This document shows positions 63,418-64,000 of a DNA stretch of 64,000 bases, in pieces; positions within the stretch are counted from its first letter, which is position 1; the number at the start of each line of letters is the position of its first letter. Under the pieces are notes generated by a model. That model searched no databases. It saw nothing but the letters and a program-made list of their open reading frames with translations, and was not told the DNA's origin. A program made the position numbers and the translations under genes. Source of the DNA: Candidatus Phytoplasma asteris (GTDB taxonomy: Bacteria; Bacillota_I; Bacilli_A; Acholeplasmatales; Acholeplasmataceae); contig NZ_CP128414.1 of the NCBI RefSeq assembly GCF_038505995.1, positions 434,001-498,000 on the forward strand. Reading direction: 5' to 3'.

Positions 63418-64000
63418 TTAATAATAAGTTTCTATTTTATAAGGTAAAACATAACCGATTTCTTGGAAGGTTTGAGTGGTCATTTCAAAGTGATAAATTA
63501 AGGTTTTTTTGGTACCACTTCTATTTTTTTTGATACATACTTCGATTATTTTTTGATTTTCATTGTCATTATAGTCTGAATATAGTTCTTCTAAGGTTGA
63601 ATTATATATATTTATGGGCTTTTCTTTGTCTTTGGATAGTTTGGGTTTGAATTCAGACATCATTAAGACGATATCTGAGTTAGTTTCAATTCCGCCACTT
63701 CCTTTTAAAGCTGTTATTTCTGGTGATTTACCTTGATAATTGCTGTATATATCTCTTGAAAATTGAGATAAAATGATAATAACAATGTTTAATTCAATGG
63801 CTAATTTTTTTAATTTAGTCATGATTTCATCAATTGCTAGACGGTCATTTTCTAAGTGGTTTGTGGTTTTGGTTATTTGAAGGTGGTCAATTACGATAAT
63901 TTCTGCTTGTTTTTCTAAATAAAAACGATAAACTAAATCAATTACATAATCAATATTTTTGCTTTTATCATAACTAAATGATAAATTTATGTTTGCAAAA
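63418..64000 (-). CDS. dnaB: Replicative DNA helicase DnaB, second PMU copy, 5' end cut
   Basis: C-terminal 194 codons of a DnaB nearly the same as the copy at 807-2303, including ILSQFSRD, ITALKGSGGIETNSDIVLMMSEF and the identical end GYVLPYKIETYY. The gene runs off the right edge. It is followed by dnaG, unlike the PMU-A copy. Residue differences are few and conservative, so both copies look functional. Confidence 0.93.
   Translation of the reverse strand, partial: FANINLSFSYDKSKNIDYVIDLVYRFYLEKQAEIIVIDHLQITKTTNHLENDRLAIDEIMTKLKKLAIELNIVIIILSQFSRDIYSNYQGKSPEITALKGSGGIETNSDIVLMMSEFKPKLSKDKEKPINIYNSTLEELYSDYNDNENQKIIEVCIKKNRSGTKKTLIYHFEMTTQTFQEIGYVLPYKIETYY

Larger units (their letters stand above)
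59506..64000. mobile_element. PMU-B: second potential mobile unit, left end
   Basis: Starts with the terminal motif at 59506 inside copy 4 and contains an IS3-type transposase, a 211-aa gene, dnaG and dnaB, all on the minus strand, up to the window edge. No matching inner end occurs right after the transposase, so the transposase appears to belong to the whole unit rather than to a separate small IS. Confidence 0.82.

Noticed and set aside
1-64000. tRNA or rRNA genes
   Set aside because: No GC-rich cloverleaf or T-loop-like GTTCGAATC stretches and no conserved rRNA text were seen on either strand.

Overview
The window is AT-rich mollicute DNA and looks like a phytoplasma of the aster yellows ('Candidatus Phytoplasma asteris') type. 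Two things support this. First, chromosomal housekeeping genes are interleaved with potential mobile units (PMUs): single-orientation gene trains with dnaB, dnaG, tmk, ssb, HU, a small sigma factor, a YqaJ-type exonuclease, an IS3-type transposase and an hflB/ftsH fragment. Second, TGA works as a stop (tldD and the 146-aa PMU gene both end in it), as in Acholeplasmatales and unlike Mycoplasma. I saw no tRNA, rRNA or CRISPR.

Layout. (1) 1-15463: one end of PMU-A, all genes on the minus strand. From the promoter-proximal end these are sigF, ssb, hup and a 47-aa gene; then a block of membrane and coiled-coil genes including an FtsH-like AAA+ ATPase without a protease domain; then yqaJ, tmk, a 48-aa gene, a nuclease-like gene, dnaB and a DNA methyltransferase cut by the window edge. 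PMU-A ends at 15463, directly inside an hflB/ftsH gene whose 3' part survives as a pseudogene (15464-16180). (2) 16226-29902: core genes uvrB, uvrC, pdxK, nitroreductase, plsY-ligA-whiA-acpS, nox, sodA, nusB. (3) 30344-44631: a secreted or anchored 261-aa protein, lepA, a membrane protein, tldD-pmbA, lon, tig, uvrA. (4) 44870-46701: a decayed accessory islet of small membrane and coiled-coil genes with an IS-end remnant. (5) 46886-51926: DEAD-box helicase, nfo, a small membrane protein, argS. (6) 52114-59505: four tandem paralogues of an amino-acid ABC solute-binding/permease fusion: two intact, one broken by frameshifts, one cut by a mobile element. Two of the gaps carry a duplicated leader encoding tiny related peptides. 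(7) 59506-64000: the end of a second PMU (PMU-B), with transposase, iteron-like repeats, a 211-aa gene, dnaG and a second dnaB running off the edge.

How the genes may work together. The PMU genes form a phage-like replication and recombination kit (helicase, primase, SSB, exonuclease, HU, thymidylate kinase, sigma factor). In PMU-A this is fused to an uncharacterised nine-gene membrane cassette, which I regard as the best candidate for an undescribed system. Both PMU ends carry the same terminal motif (TGTTCC, then TTTAGACA, then a further 18-bp block), which suggests that the whole unit moves as one IS3-like transposon. The chromosomal part covers nucleotide excision repair, protein quality control, oxidative-stress defence and amino-acid import.
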